From contig NZ_JABFMV010000004.1 in the NCBI RefSeq assembly GCF_013359685.1, positions 248,001-312,000 of the forward strand: 64,000 bases of DNA, given 5' to 3'. Below are positions 15,389 to 23,815 of the stretch, piece by piece. The notes under the pieces were generated by a model. That model had not been told where the DNA came from. It was given only the letters and a program-made list of their open reading frames with translations, and ran no database searches. Position numbers and translations under genes: made by a program. The DNA comes from Leifsonia sp. C5G2 (GTDB lineage Bacteria; Actinomycetota; Actinomycetes; Actinomycetales; Microbacteriaceae). How positions within the stretch are numbered: the first letter of the stretch is position 1; every line of letters starts with the position of its first letter.

Positions 15389-17094
15389 GCGGCGGTCTCG
15401 CTTTCGGGGGTGGATGCGGCCGCGACGGCCCGCGGGTCGAACTCGGGGATGGCGGCGATCAGGGCACGAGTATAGGCGTGCTGCGGGCGCTCGAACACGT
15501 CCTGCGGCGTCCCCTCCTCGACGACGACGCCGTCCTTCATCACGAGCACGCGGTCGCTGAGGTGGCTGATGACGCCGAGGTCGTGGGAGATGAACAGGTA
15601 GGCGACCCCGGACTCCCGCTGCAGCACGGCGAGCAGGTCGAGGATCTGGGCCTGGATGGTCACATCCAGCGCCGACACCGCCTCGTCGAGCACGATCACA
15701 TCGGGACGCGGCGCGAGGGCTCTCGCGATGGCGACGCGCTGCCGCTGACCGCCGGAGAGCGTGAGCGGGAACCGCGGGAGCACGCTCTCGGGCAGGCCGA
15801 CCTGCGCGAGCAGCCCGACGATGCGCGCGCGACGGTCGCCGGGCGTCGCGAACCGCTCGGAGCGGAGGGCGTCGCTCAGGATGCGCTCCACCGTCCAGCG
15901 CGGGTCGAAGGAGCTGAGCGGGTCCTGGTACACCACGGCGATGCGGCTGCGCAGCTCGCGCCGTCGCGCCTCCGGCAGCGGCGCCCACGGCCGATCGAGC
16001 AGGGTCACGGTGCCGCCGTCGAGCGACTCGAGCCCGAGCGCGAGGCGCGCGGTGGTGCTCTTGCCCGATCCCGACTCGCCGACGATGCCCAGCGTCTCGC
16101 CGGCCCGCAGGTCGAACGAGACGTGGTCGACTGCCGTGGTCACGGTCCCGTCGGAGGTGTGGAACCGCTTCACCAGGTCGGTCGCCGCGAGCACGACCTC
16201 GCCCGGCGCCGGTTTCGCGGGCAGCGCGGCGGCTCCCGGCGTGAGCGCATGACCGCGGGTGGATTCGCTCGGCACCGCGGCGATCAGCGCCCGGGTGTAC
16301 TCGTGCTGCGGGTCGCCGAGCACCTGCGCTGCCGTGCCCTGCTCCAGCACCTCGCCGCCGCGCATGACCAGGATCTGGTCGGCGAGCCGGGCGACGACGG
16401 AGAGGTCGTGGCTGATGAGCACGACCGAGGCGCCGCGCTCCTTCATCCGCTCCAGCTGGTCGAGCACCTGCGCCTGCACGGTGACGTCGAGCGCGGTGGT
16501 GGGCTCGTCGGCGATCACGATGTCCGGATCGAGCGCGATCGCCGAGGCGATCAGGGCGCGCTGGCGCAGGCCGCCGGAGAGCTGGTCGGGACGCTGCTTC
16601 GCCCGCACCGCGGGGAACGGGACGCCGACGCGCGTCAGCAGGTCGAGCACGCGCTCGCGCCGCGCCTTCCTGTCGCCCCAGCCGTGCAGCCGGAGCGCCT
16701 CCTCGATCTCGCGGCCGACCGGGCGCAGCGGGTCGAGCGAGACCAGCGCGTCCTGCAGCACGAAGCCGAGGTCGCGTCCGCGGATCCGCTTCCACTGCCG
16801 CGCCGTGAAGCCGCGGACGTCCTCGTGGTGGATGCTCAGTTCGTCCGCCTGCACGGTGGCCGACCGGCCGGCGAGCCCGACGAGCGAGCGCGCTGTGACC
16901 GACTTGCCCGACCCGGACTCGCCGACGATGGCCACGCACTCCCCCGGCCGCAGGTCGAAGCTCACGCCGTGGACCACGGGACGCTGCACCCCGTCCACCG
17001 TGAACGCCGTGCGCAGGTTGCGGACGCGCAGGCGGGTCGCCGGCCAGTCCAGCTGCTCCACGACCCCGTCGGTGTCGCGTTCGACGATGCTCAT
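15385..17094 (-). CDS. Fused oligopeptide-type ABC ATPase (two nucleotide domains)
   Basis: A 569-residue protein starting MSIVERDTDGVVEQLDW. It contains two complete ABC modules, equivalent to DppD and DppF. Each has a Walker A (GESGSGKS at about residues 58-65 and again near 350), an ABC signature (LSGGLRQR, LSGGQRQR) and a Walker B (DIVIADEPTTALD, DVIVLDEAVSALD). A C-terminal peptide/nickel-type region follows each. It energises uptake through the two permeases encoded upstream. The start overlaps the permease stop (TGATG) and its own stop overlaps the monooxygenase. Confidence 0.95.
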   Translation of the reverse strand: MSIVERDTDGVVEQLDWPATRLRVRNLRTAFTVDGVQRPVVHGVSFDLRPGECVAIVGESGSGKSVTARSLVGLAGRSATVQADELSIHHEDVRGFTARQWKRIRGRDLGFVLQDALVSLDPLRPVGREIEEALRLHGWGDRKARRERVLDLLTRVGVPFPAVRAKQRPDQLSGGLRQRALIASAIALDPDIVIADEPTTALDVTVQAQVLDQLERMKERGASVVLISHDLSVVARLADQILVMRGGEVLEQGTAAQVLGDPQHEYTRALIAAVPSESTRGHALTPGAAALPAKPAPGEVVLAATDLVKRFHTSDGTVTTAVDHVSFDLRAGETLGIVGESGSGKSTTARLALGLESLDGGTVTLLDRPWAPLPEARRRELRSRIAVVYQDPLSSFDPRWTVERILSDALRSERFATPGDRRARIVGLLAQVGLPESVLPRFPLTLSGGQRQRVAIARALAPRPDVIVLDEAVSALDVTIQAQILDLLAVLQRESGVAYLFISHDLGVISHLSDRVLVMKDGVVVEEGTPQDVFERPQHAYTRALIAAIPEFDPRAVAAASTPESETAA

Positions 17095-17963
17095 CACCGC
17101 TCTCCCTTCTCCAGGCGCGCCTGGATGTGCCGGCCGATGGTCGTCGCGGCGAGCGCCACGGCGACGATCACGAGTCCGGGGATGACGACCAGCCACCAGG
17201 CGGTCGTCAGGTACTGGCGGCCGGCGTCGAGCAGTGCGCCCCACTCCGACGCGGGCGGGGCGACGCCGAGCCCGAGGAACGACAGGCTCGACGCCCACAC
17301 GATCGACTGCCCGATCGACAGCGCGAACACCGCGACCAGCGGGCGCAGGGCGTTCGGCAGGATGTGGGCGCGCACGATCCGCCAGCGCGAGTGCCCCAGC
17401 GCGGTCGCGGCTTCGACGTAGCCCGAGTCGCGCGCGCCGAGGATCTGGCCGCGGATCATGCGGGCGTAGCCGGGCGCCGTCCCGATCCCGACCGCGAGCA
17501 CCTGCGTCGCCGCGCTGGGCCCGGCGATCGCGATGAGCAGCAGGGCGAGCAGCAGCGCGGGGAAGGCGAACAGGACCTCCACGAACCGGTCGATCACGAC
17601 GGCCACCGGCTTGACGCCGAGCGCGGCGAGCGTGCCCAGGATGAGCGCGAGGCCGACGCCGACTGCCGCCGCGCCGAGCCCGATCGTGAGCGAGTCGCGG
17701 GCGCCCCAGACGACGCGCGTGTAGAGGTCGCGGCCCGACTCGTCGGTGCCGAAGGGATGCGCGAGGCTCGGCGGCTGCAGCGCGGCCTGGTAGTCGATCG
17801 CGGTCGGGAGGTGGGTCGTCAGCGCCTGAGGGGCGACGACGGCCACGAGCAGCAGCGCGGCGAAGGCGATCGCGAGGTACAGCCCCCAGGGCGCACGCGC
17901 GAGGCGGGTGCCGAGGGCGGTGGTGCGGGCCGCCGCGACCGGCGGCGTTCCGAGGGCGGTCAT
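17094..17963 (-). CDS. DppC-type ABC transporter permease
   Basis: A 289-residue protein with an N-terminal helix, the PSLAHPFGTDESGRDLYTRVVWGARDSL motif conserved in DppC/OppC subunits (about residues 62-90), and the EAATALGHSRWRIVRAHILPNAL coupling helix that docks to the ATPase. Six membrane spans are visible. It forms the pore with the DppB-type subunit, whose stop its ATG overlaps. Confidence 0.94.
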   Translation of the reverse strand: MTALGTPPVAAARTTALGTRLARAPWGLYLAIAFAALLLVAVVAPQALTTHLPTAIDYQAALQPPSLAHPFGTDESGRDLYTRVVWGARDSLTIGLGAAAVGVGLALILGTLAALGVKPVAVVIDRFVEVLFAFPALLLALLLIAIAGPSAATQVLAVGIGTAPGYARMIRGQILGARDSGYVEAATALGHSRWRIVRAHILPNALRPLVAVFALSIGQSIVWASSLSFLGLGVAPPASEWGALLDAGRQYLTTAWWLVVIPGLVIVAVALAATTIGRHIQARLEKGER

Positions 17964-18973
17964 GTCAGCTCCAGCCGGGGGTCGATGACGGTGTAGACGA
18001 CGTCCACGATGAGGTTCGCGGCGACGTACACGACCGCGACGAGGGTGACGATCCCGGTGACGACCGGGAGGTCCTGCGAGTTGACCGCCGAGACGAGCAC
18101 CGAGCCGATGCCCGGCCGGGAGAAGATCGACTCCACGATGACCGCGCCGGAGAGCGTCGCGCCGAGCGCCCAGCCCGACAGGGTCACCGCGGGGATCACC
18201 GCGTGGCGGAGGACGTGCCGGAGCCGGATGCCCCACTCGCCCATCCCGCGCATGCGCGCCGAGAGCACGAACGGCTGCTCCAGCGACCGCTCGAACTCGG
18301 AACGCACGCTCTGCGACATGAAGCCGGCCAGCGGGATCGCGAGGGTCAGCGCGGGCAGCACGATCCCGGCGGGCGAGGTTCCGCTGATGATCGGGAACCA
18401 GTGCAGCCCGAGGCCGAACACCAGCAGCAGGATGATGCCGAGCCAGTAGGCGGGCAGGCCCGCGGTCACCACATCCACCGTCGGACCGACGCCGCCGACG
18501 CGCGGACCGCGGCCGGCCGTCAGGGTCACCCAGACCACCATGATCACCCAGGCGAACGCGATCGCCGCAAGCGACAGTGTGAGCGTCGCGCCCAGCTGCT
18601 CGCCGATGATCGCAGTGACCGGCCGGTACTGCTGGTAGGAGGTGCCGAAGTCGCCGGAGACCAGCCCGCGCAGGTAGTCGAAGTACTGCACGATCACCGG
18701 TCGGGTGAGGCCGTACTGCTGGTTGATCTGCGCCAGCTCCTCCGGCGTCCTGGCCTGCGCCTGGCCGGCCCGGATGTTCAGGATGGTCGTCGCCCTGTCC
18801 CCCGGCAGCGCCAGCTGCGCGAAGAACGCGACCGTCGCGGCGCCCCACAGCACGACCAGCGCGGCGCCCACCTTGCGGAGGATCGTGACGCCGACGGCGC
18901 GGGCCCGGCGGGGCCGGATCGCGTTCTGCGCGATCGGCCCCGCGGTCAGCTCACTTGACGAAGTAGGCGTCAT
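17960..18973 (-). CDS. DppB-type ABC transporter permease
   Basis: A 337-residue protein with six membrane spans. LALPGDRATTILNIRAGQAQA and QYGLTRPVIVQYFDYLRGLVSGDFGTSY match the periplasmic loop of DppB/OppB permeases, and SARMRGMGEWGIRLRHVLRHAVIPAVT is the coupling-helix region. The start overlaps the binding-protein gene by 23 nt, so translation is tightly coupled. Confidence 0.94.
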   Translation of the reverse strand: MTPTSSSELTAGPIAQNAIRPRRARAVGVTILRKVGAALVVLWGAATVAFFAQLALPGDRATTILNIRAGQAQARTPEELAQINQQYGLTRPVIVQYFDYLRGLVSGDFGTSYQQYRPVTAIIGEQLGATLTLSLAAIAFAWVIMVVWVTLTAGRGPRVGGVGPTVDVVTAGLPAYWLGIILLLVFGLGLHWFPIISGTSPAGIVLPALTLAIPLAGFMSQSVRSEFERSLEQPFVLSARMRGMGEWGIRLRHVLRHAVIPAVTLSGWALGATLSGAVIVESIFSRPGIGSVLVSAVNSQDLPVVTGIVTLVAVVYVAANLIVDVVYTVIDPRLELT

Positions 18974-20591
18974 AGAACGTCGGTCCTCCCTGTGCGTGCT
19001 CCTGCCAGACGCCGTGGAGCTTCGTGGCGACGGCCAGCGTGCTCAGCCGGTCGTAGACGCCGATCGCCAGGGCGTGCTCGGCGATGTAGTCCTGCGCCTT
19101 CTCGTAGGAGGCGTTCTGGGCCTCCACGGTCGACGCCGAGTTGCCGTCGAGGATGTACTGCTCGAGCGTCTTGTCGTTGTAGAACGCCGCGTTCGCGTAG
19201 TTGGGGTCGTCCGGGGTGGACGGGCGCCAGTTGATGTAGAGGATGCCCGCGGTGACGGCCGTCCAGTAGCCGGCGGCGAGATCGTGCGTGTCGGGTGCCG
19301 CGTACTTGCCCGAGAAGAACTCGCTCTGCGGCACCGGCACCAGCTTCACGTCGAAGCCGACCTTGTCGGCCTGCTCCTTGACGCCCTGGAGGATCGCGGC
19401 GCCGTCGGCGTTGATGATCGAGCCGGCGCCGTACGGGAGCGAGACGGTCAGCTTCGTGCCGTTCTTCTCGCGGACGCCGGTGCTGCCGCTGCGGGTCCAG
19501 CCCGCGGCATCCAGCAGGGCGTTCGCCTTCTTGACGTCCTGGCTGTACCAGCCGGCCGCCTTCTCGCTGTAGCCGGGCGTGGTCTGGCTGACGCCGCCGT
19601 TGCCCTCGAACGGGATGACGCCCCGCCCGATCGTGTCGACGATCTGCTTGCGGTCGAGGCTGTAGGCGAAGGCCTGGCGCACCTTCTCGTCGGTGAACGG
19701 ACCCTGCTGCGTGTTGAACGAGATCTGCTGCGGGCGGCCGGCGGTGACGTACTTCTCCAGCTGGTAGCCGCCGGACTTCAGCGTGTTCCACTGCACGGCC
19801 GGCACGTCGTAGATCGCGTCCACCTGGCCGCCCTGCAGCGCAGCGACGCGGGTGGTCGGGTCGGCGACGAACTTCCAGTCGATCTCGTCCACATAGGCGG
19901 GCCCGGTGTGCTTCGCGTTCGCGGGCGGCGAGGTGTAGCCCTTGTTCTTCTTCAGGATGATGTCCTGACCGCGGTTCCACTTGTCGACGATGAAGGCGCC
20001 GGAGCCGATCGGGGCCTCGCAGTTCTGCTCCTTCGTGCGCGTTTCCAGCGCGTGCTGCGACTGGATGCCGAAGTAGCCCTGCGTCAGGTTGTCGGCCAGC
20101 CGCGGGTAGGGGCGGGAGAGGTCCACCTGAAGGGTCGTGTCGTCGATCGCCTTCGCGTCCTTGTAGTACCCGTCGAGCCAGACCTTGGCGGTGCTGTTGC
20201 CGCCCTTCACCCAGTAGTCGAAGTTGTAGGCGACGGCCGCGGCGGTGAGCGACGTCCCGTCGGTGAACTTGACGCCCTTCTTGAGGTCGAAAGTCCAGGT
20301 GAGGCCGTCGTCGGACTGCTTCCAGGAGGTCGCGAGCCACGGGACCACCTTGTGGTTCTCGTCGAGGGAGGTGAGGTTGTCGAGCACCTGGTACGACAGG
20401 TACGCCTGCTCGATCCAGCCGCCGAAGACGCACGCCGGCTCCTGCTGGTGGGCGTAGACGATGGTGCCGCCGGTGACCTTCTGGCCGCCGCCGCTCGCGG
20501 CGTCGGAGCCGGAGGCGCAGGCCGACAGCGCGAGCACGCCGGTCAGGACGACGGCCGCGGCGCCGAGGGAACGGGAGGTACGGGAACGCAT
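18951..20591 (-). CDS. Family 5 extracellular solute-binding lipoprotein
   Basis: A 546-residue protein from the preferred ATG at 20591 (AAGGAG 7 nt upstream; an in-frame ATG at 20609 is less likely). The lipoprotein signal peptide ends in VLALSACAS, with the Cys as the lipid anchor. The mature part is a peptide/nickel-type (SBP_bac_5) receptor, with LDENHKVVPWLATSWKQSDDG and WTFDLKKGVKFTDG typical of this class. It captures the substrate for the DppB/DppC/fused-ATPase importer; the operon's terminal flavin monooxygenase suggests that it is a compound to be oxidised rather than a plain peptide. Confidence 0.94.
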   Translation of the reverse strand: MRSRTSRSLGAAAVVLTGVLALSACASGSDAASGGGQKVTGGTIVYAHQQEPACVFGGWIEQAYLSYQVLDNLTSLDENHKVVPWLATSWKQSDDGLTWTFDLKKGVKFTDGTSLTAAAVAYNFDYWVKGGNSTAKVWLDGYYKDAKAIDDTTLQVDLSRPYPRLADNLTQGYFGIQSQHALETRTKEQNCEAPIGSGAFIVDKWNRGQDIILKKNKGYTSPPANAKHTGPAYVDEIDWKFVADPTTRVAALQGGQVDAIYDVPAVQWNTLKSGGYQLEKYVTAGRPQQISFNTQQGPFTDEKVRQAFAYSLDRKQIVDTIGRGVIPFEGNGGVSQTTPGYSEKAAGWYSQDVKKANALLDAAGWTRSGSTGVREKNGTKLTVSLPYGAGSIINADGAAILQGVKEQADKVGFDVKLVPVPQSEFFSGKYAAPDTHDLAAGYWTAVTAGILYINWRPSTPDDPNYANAAFYNDKTLEQYILDGNSASTVEAQNASYEKAQDYIAEHALAIGVYDRLSTLAVATKLHGVWQEHAQGGPTFYDAYFVK

Positions 20592-20639
20592 GAGGACTCC
20601 TTGAGGCATCGGGGGTGCGCATCAGAATCCTGGAATCCG

Positions 20640-20744
20640 CAACAGAGGTCGACCTCCGATGACGTTCTGTTGCACCCTCCGTCGTGAGCAGTCGAACGTT
20701 CGAATCTCCTGTTGGGCCGACTGACGTCGGAGAATTCGAACGTT
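20640..20744. promoter_or_regulatory. Nested inverted repeats in the SBP/LigD divergent region
   Basis: The 219-bp region between the two divergent genes holds three dyads: CAACAGA...TCTGTTG (20640-20646 with 20666-20672) around a perfect GAGGTCGACCTC (20645-20656); TCGAACGTTCGA (20692-20703); and a 15-bp near-perfect pair beginning AACGTTCGAAT (20695-20709 with 20729-20744). One or more are probably operators for the importer operon. Confidence 0.55.
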
Positions 20745-20810
20745 TTCAGGCCGAAGCCCCGACGGACGGCGGCACTGGTCCGGGAGGCTGCCGCCGGTTA
20801 CGGTGGCGGC

Positions 20811-22043
20811 ATGAGTGCACGGGCGGAGGCGTTTGTGGAGGCGGGCGACCAGGAGGTCCGCATCTCGCATCCCGACAAGGTCGTGTTCCCGGAGCCCGGG
20901 CTGACCAAGCTCGACCTCGCCAACTACTACGTCGCGGTCGCCGAGGGGGCGCTGCGCGGCGCGGGCGGCCGGCCGATGGTGCTGAAGCGCTTCGCCAAGG
21001 GCCTCGGCCAGGAGCCGTTCTTCCAGAAGCGCGTGCCCGAGAACCACCCGCCGTACATCGGCACCGCGACTCTGCGCTACGCGAGCGGGACTTCCGCCGA
21101 GGAGGCGGTGCTGCGCGACGCCGCGGGCCTCGCCTGGGTCTCCAATCTCGGCTGCCTCGACCTCAACCCGCACGCCGTCCGGGCGGAGGACCTCGACCAT
21201 CCGGACGAGCTGCGCGTCGACCTCGACCCGATGCCCGGCGTCGACTGGTCGCAGATCGTCGACGTCGCCTTCGTCGCCCGCGAGGTGCTCGAGGACAACG
21301 GCCTGGTCGGCTGGCCGAAGACGAGCGGGTCGCGCGGGCTGCACATCCTGGTCCGCATCCGCCCGGACTGGGGCTTCTCCGACGTGCGCCTGGCGGCCGA
21401 GACGCTCGCGCGCGAGGTGGAGAACCGCGCGCCCGGGCTGGCGACGGCGCGCTGGTGGAAGGAGGAGCGCGGCGAGAGCGTCTTCGTCGACTTCAACCAG
21501 AACGCGAAGGACAGGACCGTCGCGTCGGCCTACTCCATCCGCCCGCTGCCCGACGCGCGGGTCTCGACGCCGCTCGACTGGGACGAGGTGCGCTCCCGCC
21601 GCCCGGAGGAGTTCACGGTGCCGACCGTGCTGGAGCGCTTCGCCGAGCGCGGCGACCCGCACGCCGGCATCGACGACGCCGTCGGCTCGCTGGACGGCCT
21701 GCTCGCTCTCGCCCGCGAGCTCGGCCCGGCGGAGAAGCCGCCGCGCTCGGGCGACGGCGCGGGCCGCCGGGTCTCGACCATGCCGCTCGTCGAAGTCGCT
21801 CGCACCAGGACGAAGCCGGAGGCGGTGGAGGCGCTCGAGCGCTGGAAGGCAGCGCATCCCGGCGTCGTGGAGCACCTCAGCCCCGCCGACGAGCTGGTCG
21901 ACGGGATGCGCGGGTCGAGCTCGCTCTGGTACCGCGTGCGGGTGAACCTGCAGCACGTTCCGGAGGCGCAGCGTCCGGAACAGGAGGAGCTCGTCGCCGA
22001 CTACGACCCCTGGGCCGGCAGGGAGTGGGCCGGCCGGCCGTGA
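20811..22043 (+). CDS. LigD-type polymerase/primase domain protein (NHEJ)
   Basis: A 410-residue archaeo-eukaryotic primase-type polymerase domain (PolDom) without the ligase or 3'-phosphoesterase modules of full LigD. The metal ligands are visible in LRVDLDPMPG (residues 134-143), with the SGSRGLHILV histidine near 172-182 and the later SAYSIRPLPDARVSTPLDWDEV. Such stand-alone LigD polymerases extend or fill ends during non-homologous end joining with Ku; neither Ku nor a ligase is in this window. The ATG at 20811 has no strong ribosome site. The stop overlaps the next GTG. Confidence 0.9.
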   Translation: MSARAEAFVEAGDQEVRISHPDKVVFPEPGLTKLDLANYYVAVAEGALRGAGGRPMVLKRFAKGLGQEPFFQKRVPENHPPYIGTATLRYASGTSAEEAVLRDAAGLAWVSNLGCLDLNPHAVRAEDLDHPDELRVDLDPMPGVDWSQIVDVAFVAREVLEDNGLVGWPKTSGSRGLHILVRIRPDWGFSDVRLAAETLAREVENRAPGLATARWWKEERGESVFVDFNQNAKDRTVASAYSIRPLPDARVSTPLDWDEVRSRRPEEFTVPTVLERFAERGDPHAGIDDAVGSLDGLLALARELGPAEKPPRSGDGAGRRVSTMPLVEVARTRTKPEAVEALERWKAAHPGVVEHLSPADELVDGMRGSSSLWYRVRVNLQHVPEAQRPEQEELVADYDPWAGREWAGRP

Positions 22044-22564
22044 AGGAGCGCGTCCTCGACCTCGTGTTCCTCATCGGGGTGCTGTTCAAGGGCCTCGACG
22101 GGCTGTTCGAGCTGGTCGGCGGCGCAGTGCTGCTGTTCGTGCCACCGGCGCAGCTGCAGCGGGCCGCCGAGCGCGCGACCGCCGGCGAGCTGGCGGAGGA
22201 CCCGCACGACCTGATCGCCAACCTGGTGCTGCACGGCGCCGCCCACCTCCACGGCCGCTCGGTCTGGTTCGTCGCCGCCTACCTGCTGCTCCACGGCCTG
22301 GTGAAGCTCGCGATCGTGGTGGCGCTGCTGGTCGGGACCCGCCGCGTCTACCCGTGGGCCATGGCGGCGCTCGGCGCGTTCCTCGTCTTCCAGGTGTACG
22401 AACTCGTCGTGCGGCCGTCGGTCGCGGTCGCCGTGCTCACGGTGCTCGACGCGGTCATCATCTGGCTCACCTGGCGGGAGTGGCGGCGGGGCAGGGAGCT
22501 CCGGACCACCTGGCGCCAGACGGTCGCGTGGGTGTTCCGGCGCCCACAGCCGCGCCAGGCCTAG
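22040..22564 (+). CDS. DUF2127 membrane protein
   Basis: A 174-residue protein whose GTG start overlaps the LigD stop (GTGA). About four membrane helices; residues 1-30 (LDLVFLIGVLFKGLDGLFELVGG) and HGRSVWFVAAYLLLHGLVKLAIV are characteristic of DUF2127, a family of unknown function. Its TAG overlaps the TAG of the convergent epoxide hydrolase gene in a shared CTAG. The coupling to the polymerase gene is not explained by any known function. Confidence 0.87.
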   Translation: MKERVLDLVFLIGVLFKGLDGLFELVGGAVLLFVPPAQLQRAAERATAGELAEDPHDLIANLVLHGAAHLHGRSVWFVAAYLLLHGLVKLAIVVALLVGTRRVYPWAMAALGAFLVFQVYELVVRPSVAVAVLTVLDAVIIWLTWREWRRGRELRTTWRQTVAWVFRRPQPRQA

Positions 22565-23703
22565 CCCGCGAGCTCGCCGAAGAACCTCCGCACGGCCTCC
22601 GCCGTGCGCTCGGGCTGCTCCAGAGCCATGAAGTGGCCGCCCGCCCCGGCGACCTCGACGCTGCGGAGGTCGGTCACGGCGCGCTCCGCCAGCGAGGGCG
22701 GGAAGCCCTCGAGCCACGGCTCCCGGCTGAGCAGCAGTGCGGTCGGGGCGGCGACGGCCGCGCGCGGCTCGTTGAACGACCAGTCGAAGTACTGCCGGAA
22801 CGAGGTCGCGATCGTCCCCGTCGCCCAGTACAGGGTTGCGACGCGGAAGAGGTCGGCGGCCTCGACCGCCGCCAGTCCGCCGTCGGCCCAGTCGTCCCAC
22901 TTGTCCGCGATCCACGCCAGCAGGCCGGCAGGGGAGTCGGCCAGCGCCGCCGCGATGGTGTCCGGACGGGTTCCCATCATCGCGCTGTAGCCGCCGTCCT
23001 CCTCGTCGTACTCGCCGAGCGCCTCCAGGTAAGCGGCCTCCCGGTCGTCCTGCGGGCTGTCGTCGGCCGGGAACGGCGGATGGATCAGCTGCAGGCCGAC
23101 GATCGCCTCCGGGTGCAACGCCCCCAGCCAGCCCGCGGCGGCTCCGCCGATGTCGCCGCCGAACGCGCCGTAGCGGTCGAACCCGAGCGCGACCGTCATC
23201 AGCTCGTGCAGGTCCTCCGCGATGGCGGCGCGGGTGAGCGGCCCGTCCGGCAGCTCGGAGAAGACGAAGCCGGGCAGAGACGGCACGACGATGTCGAAGG
23301 CGAGCTCGCCGGTCGCCGCCGCGGCGAGCGCGTCCGCCAGCGGCAGGTACTCGGTGAACGCACTCGGCCAGCCGTGCAGCAGGAGCAGCGGGACGACCCG
23401 CTCGGCCGGCCGGGTCGGGCGCACCCGGACGAAGTGGATGCGGTGCCCGCGCACCGTCGCCGTGAACTGCTCGTAGCGCTCCAGCCGCTCCTCCTCCGCC
23501 CGCCAGTCGAACGCCAGCCAGGCGTCCACCAGCTCCTTCAGCCGCGATCCGCCGAGGCCCGCAGGGCGGCCGACGTCGGTGGCCGGGAGGAATCGGGTGC
23601 GCTCCAGCCGCTGCCGGAGGTCGGCGAGCACCTCGTCGGGGAGGTGCAGGTGGAACGGTTCGGGGACGGACGGTGCGGCGGACGTGGCCCGGGTCTCGGA
23701 CAA
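22561..23703 (-). CDS. Epoxide hydrolase (alpha/beta hydrolase, EHN domain)
   Basis: A 380-residue protein with a TTG start (LSETRATSAAPS) chosen because AAGGAG lies 6 nt upstream; no ATG in frame has comparable support. Residues 10-110 form the epoxide hydrolase N-terminal domain (RLERTRFLPAT, then FDWRAEEERLERYEQFTATVRGHRIHFV). The alpha/beta core carries LLLHGWPSAFTEY (oxyanion HGWP) and FGGDIGG, with Asp as the nucleophile; GGHFMALEQPE supplies the catalytic His. It would hydrolyse an epoxide to a diol. Monocistronic; convergent with DUF2127 with a 4-nt overlap. Confidence 0.92.
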   Translation of the reverse strand: MSETRATSAAPSVPEPFHLHLPDEVLADLRQRLERTRFLPATDVGRPAGLGGSRLKELVDAWLAFDWRAEEERLERYEQFTATVRGHRIHFVRVRPTRPAERVVPLLLLHGWPSAFTEYLPLADALAAAATGELAFDIVVPSLPGFVFSELPDGPLTRAAIAEDLHELMTVALGFDRYGAFGGDIGGAAAGWLGALHPEAIVGLQLIHPPFPADDSPQDDREAAYLEALGEYDEEDGGYSAMMGTRPDTIAAALADSPAGLLAWIADKWDDWADGGLAAVEAADLFRVATLYWATGTIATSFRQYFDWSFNEPRAAVAAPTALLLSREPWLEGFPPSLAERAVTDLRSVEVAGAGGHFMALEQPERTAEAVRRFFGELAG

Positions 23704-23815
23704 GCGGTCTCCTTCTGCAGGGATGTCGTGAGACCTGCCATTCTTCACGGTCCCAGCCCCCTTGCGGCAAGCCCCCGCGGCTCCGGTACGGTGAGGATGG
23801 GGATGCCGGCCGGAG

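Noticed and set aside
13964-16939. A 991-codon minus-strand frame that seems to fuse an unknown protein to the monooxygenase
   Set aside because: The first half is an Arg/Gly-rich shadow of the fused ABC ATPase; the monooxygenase has its own ATG at 15388 overlapping the ATPase stop.
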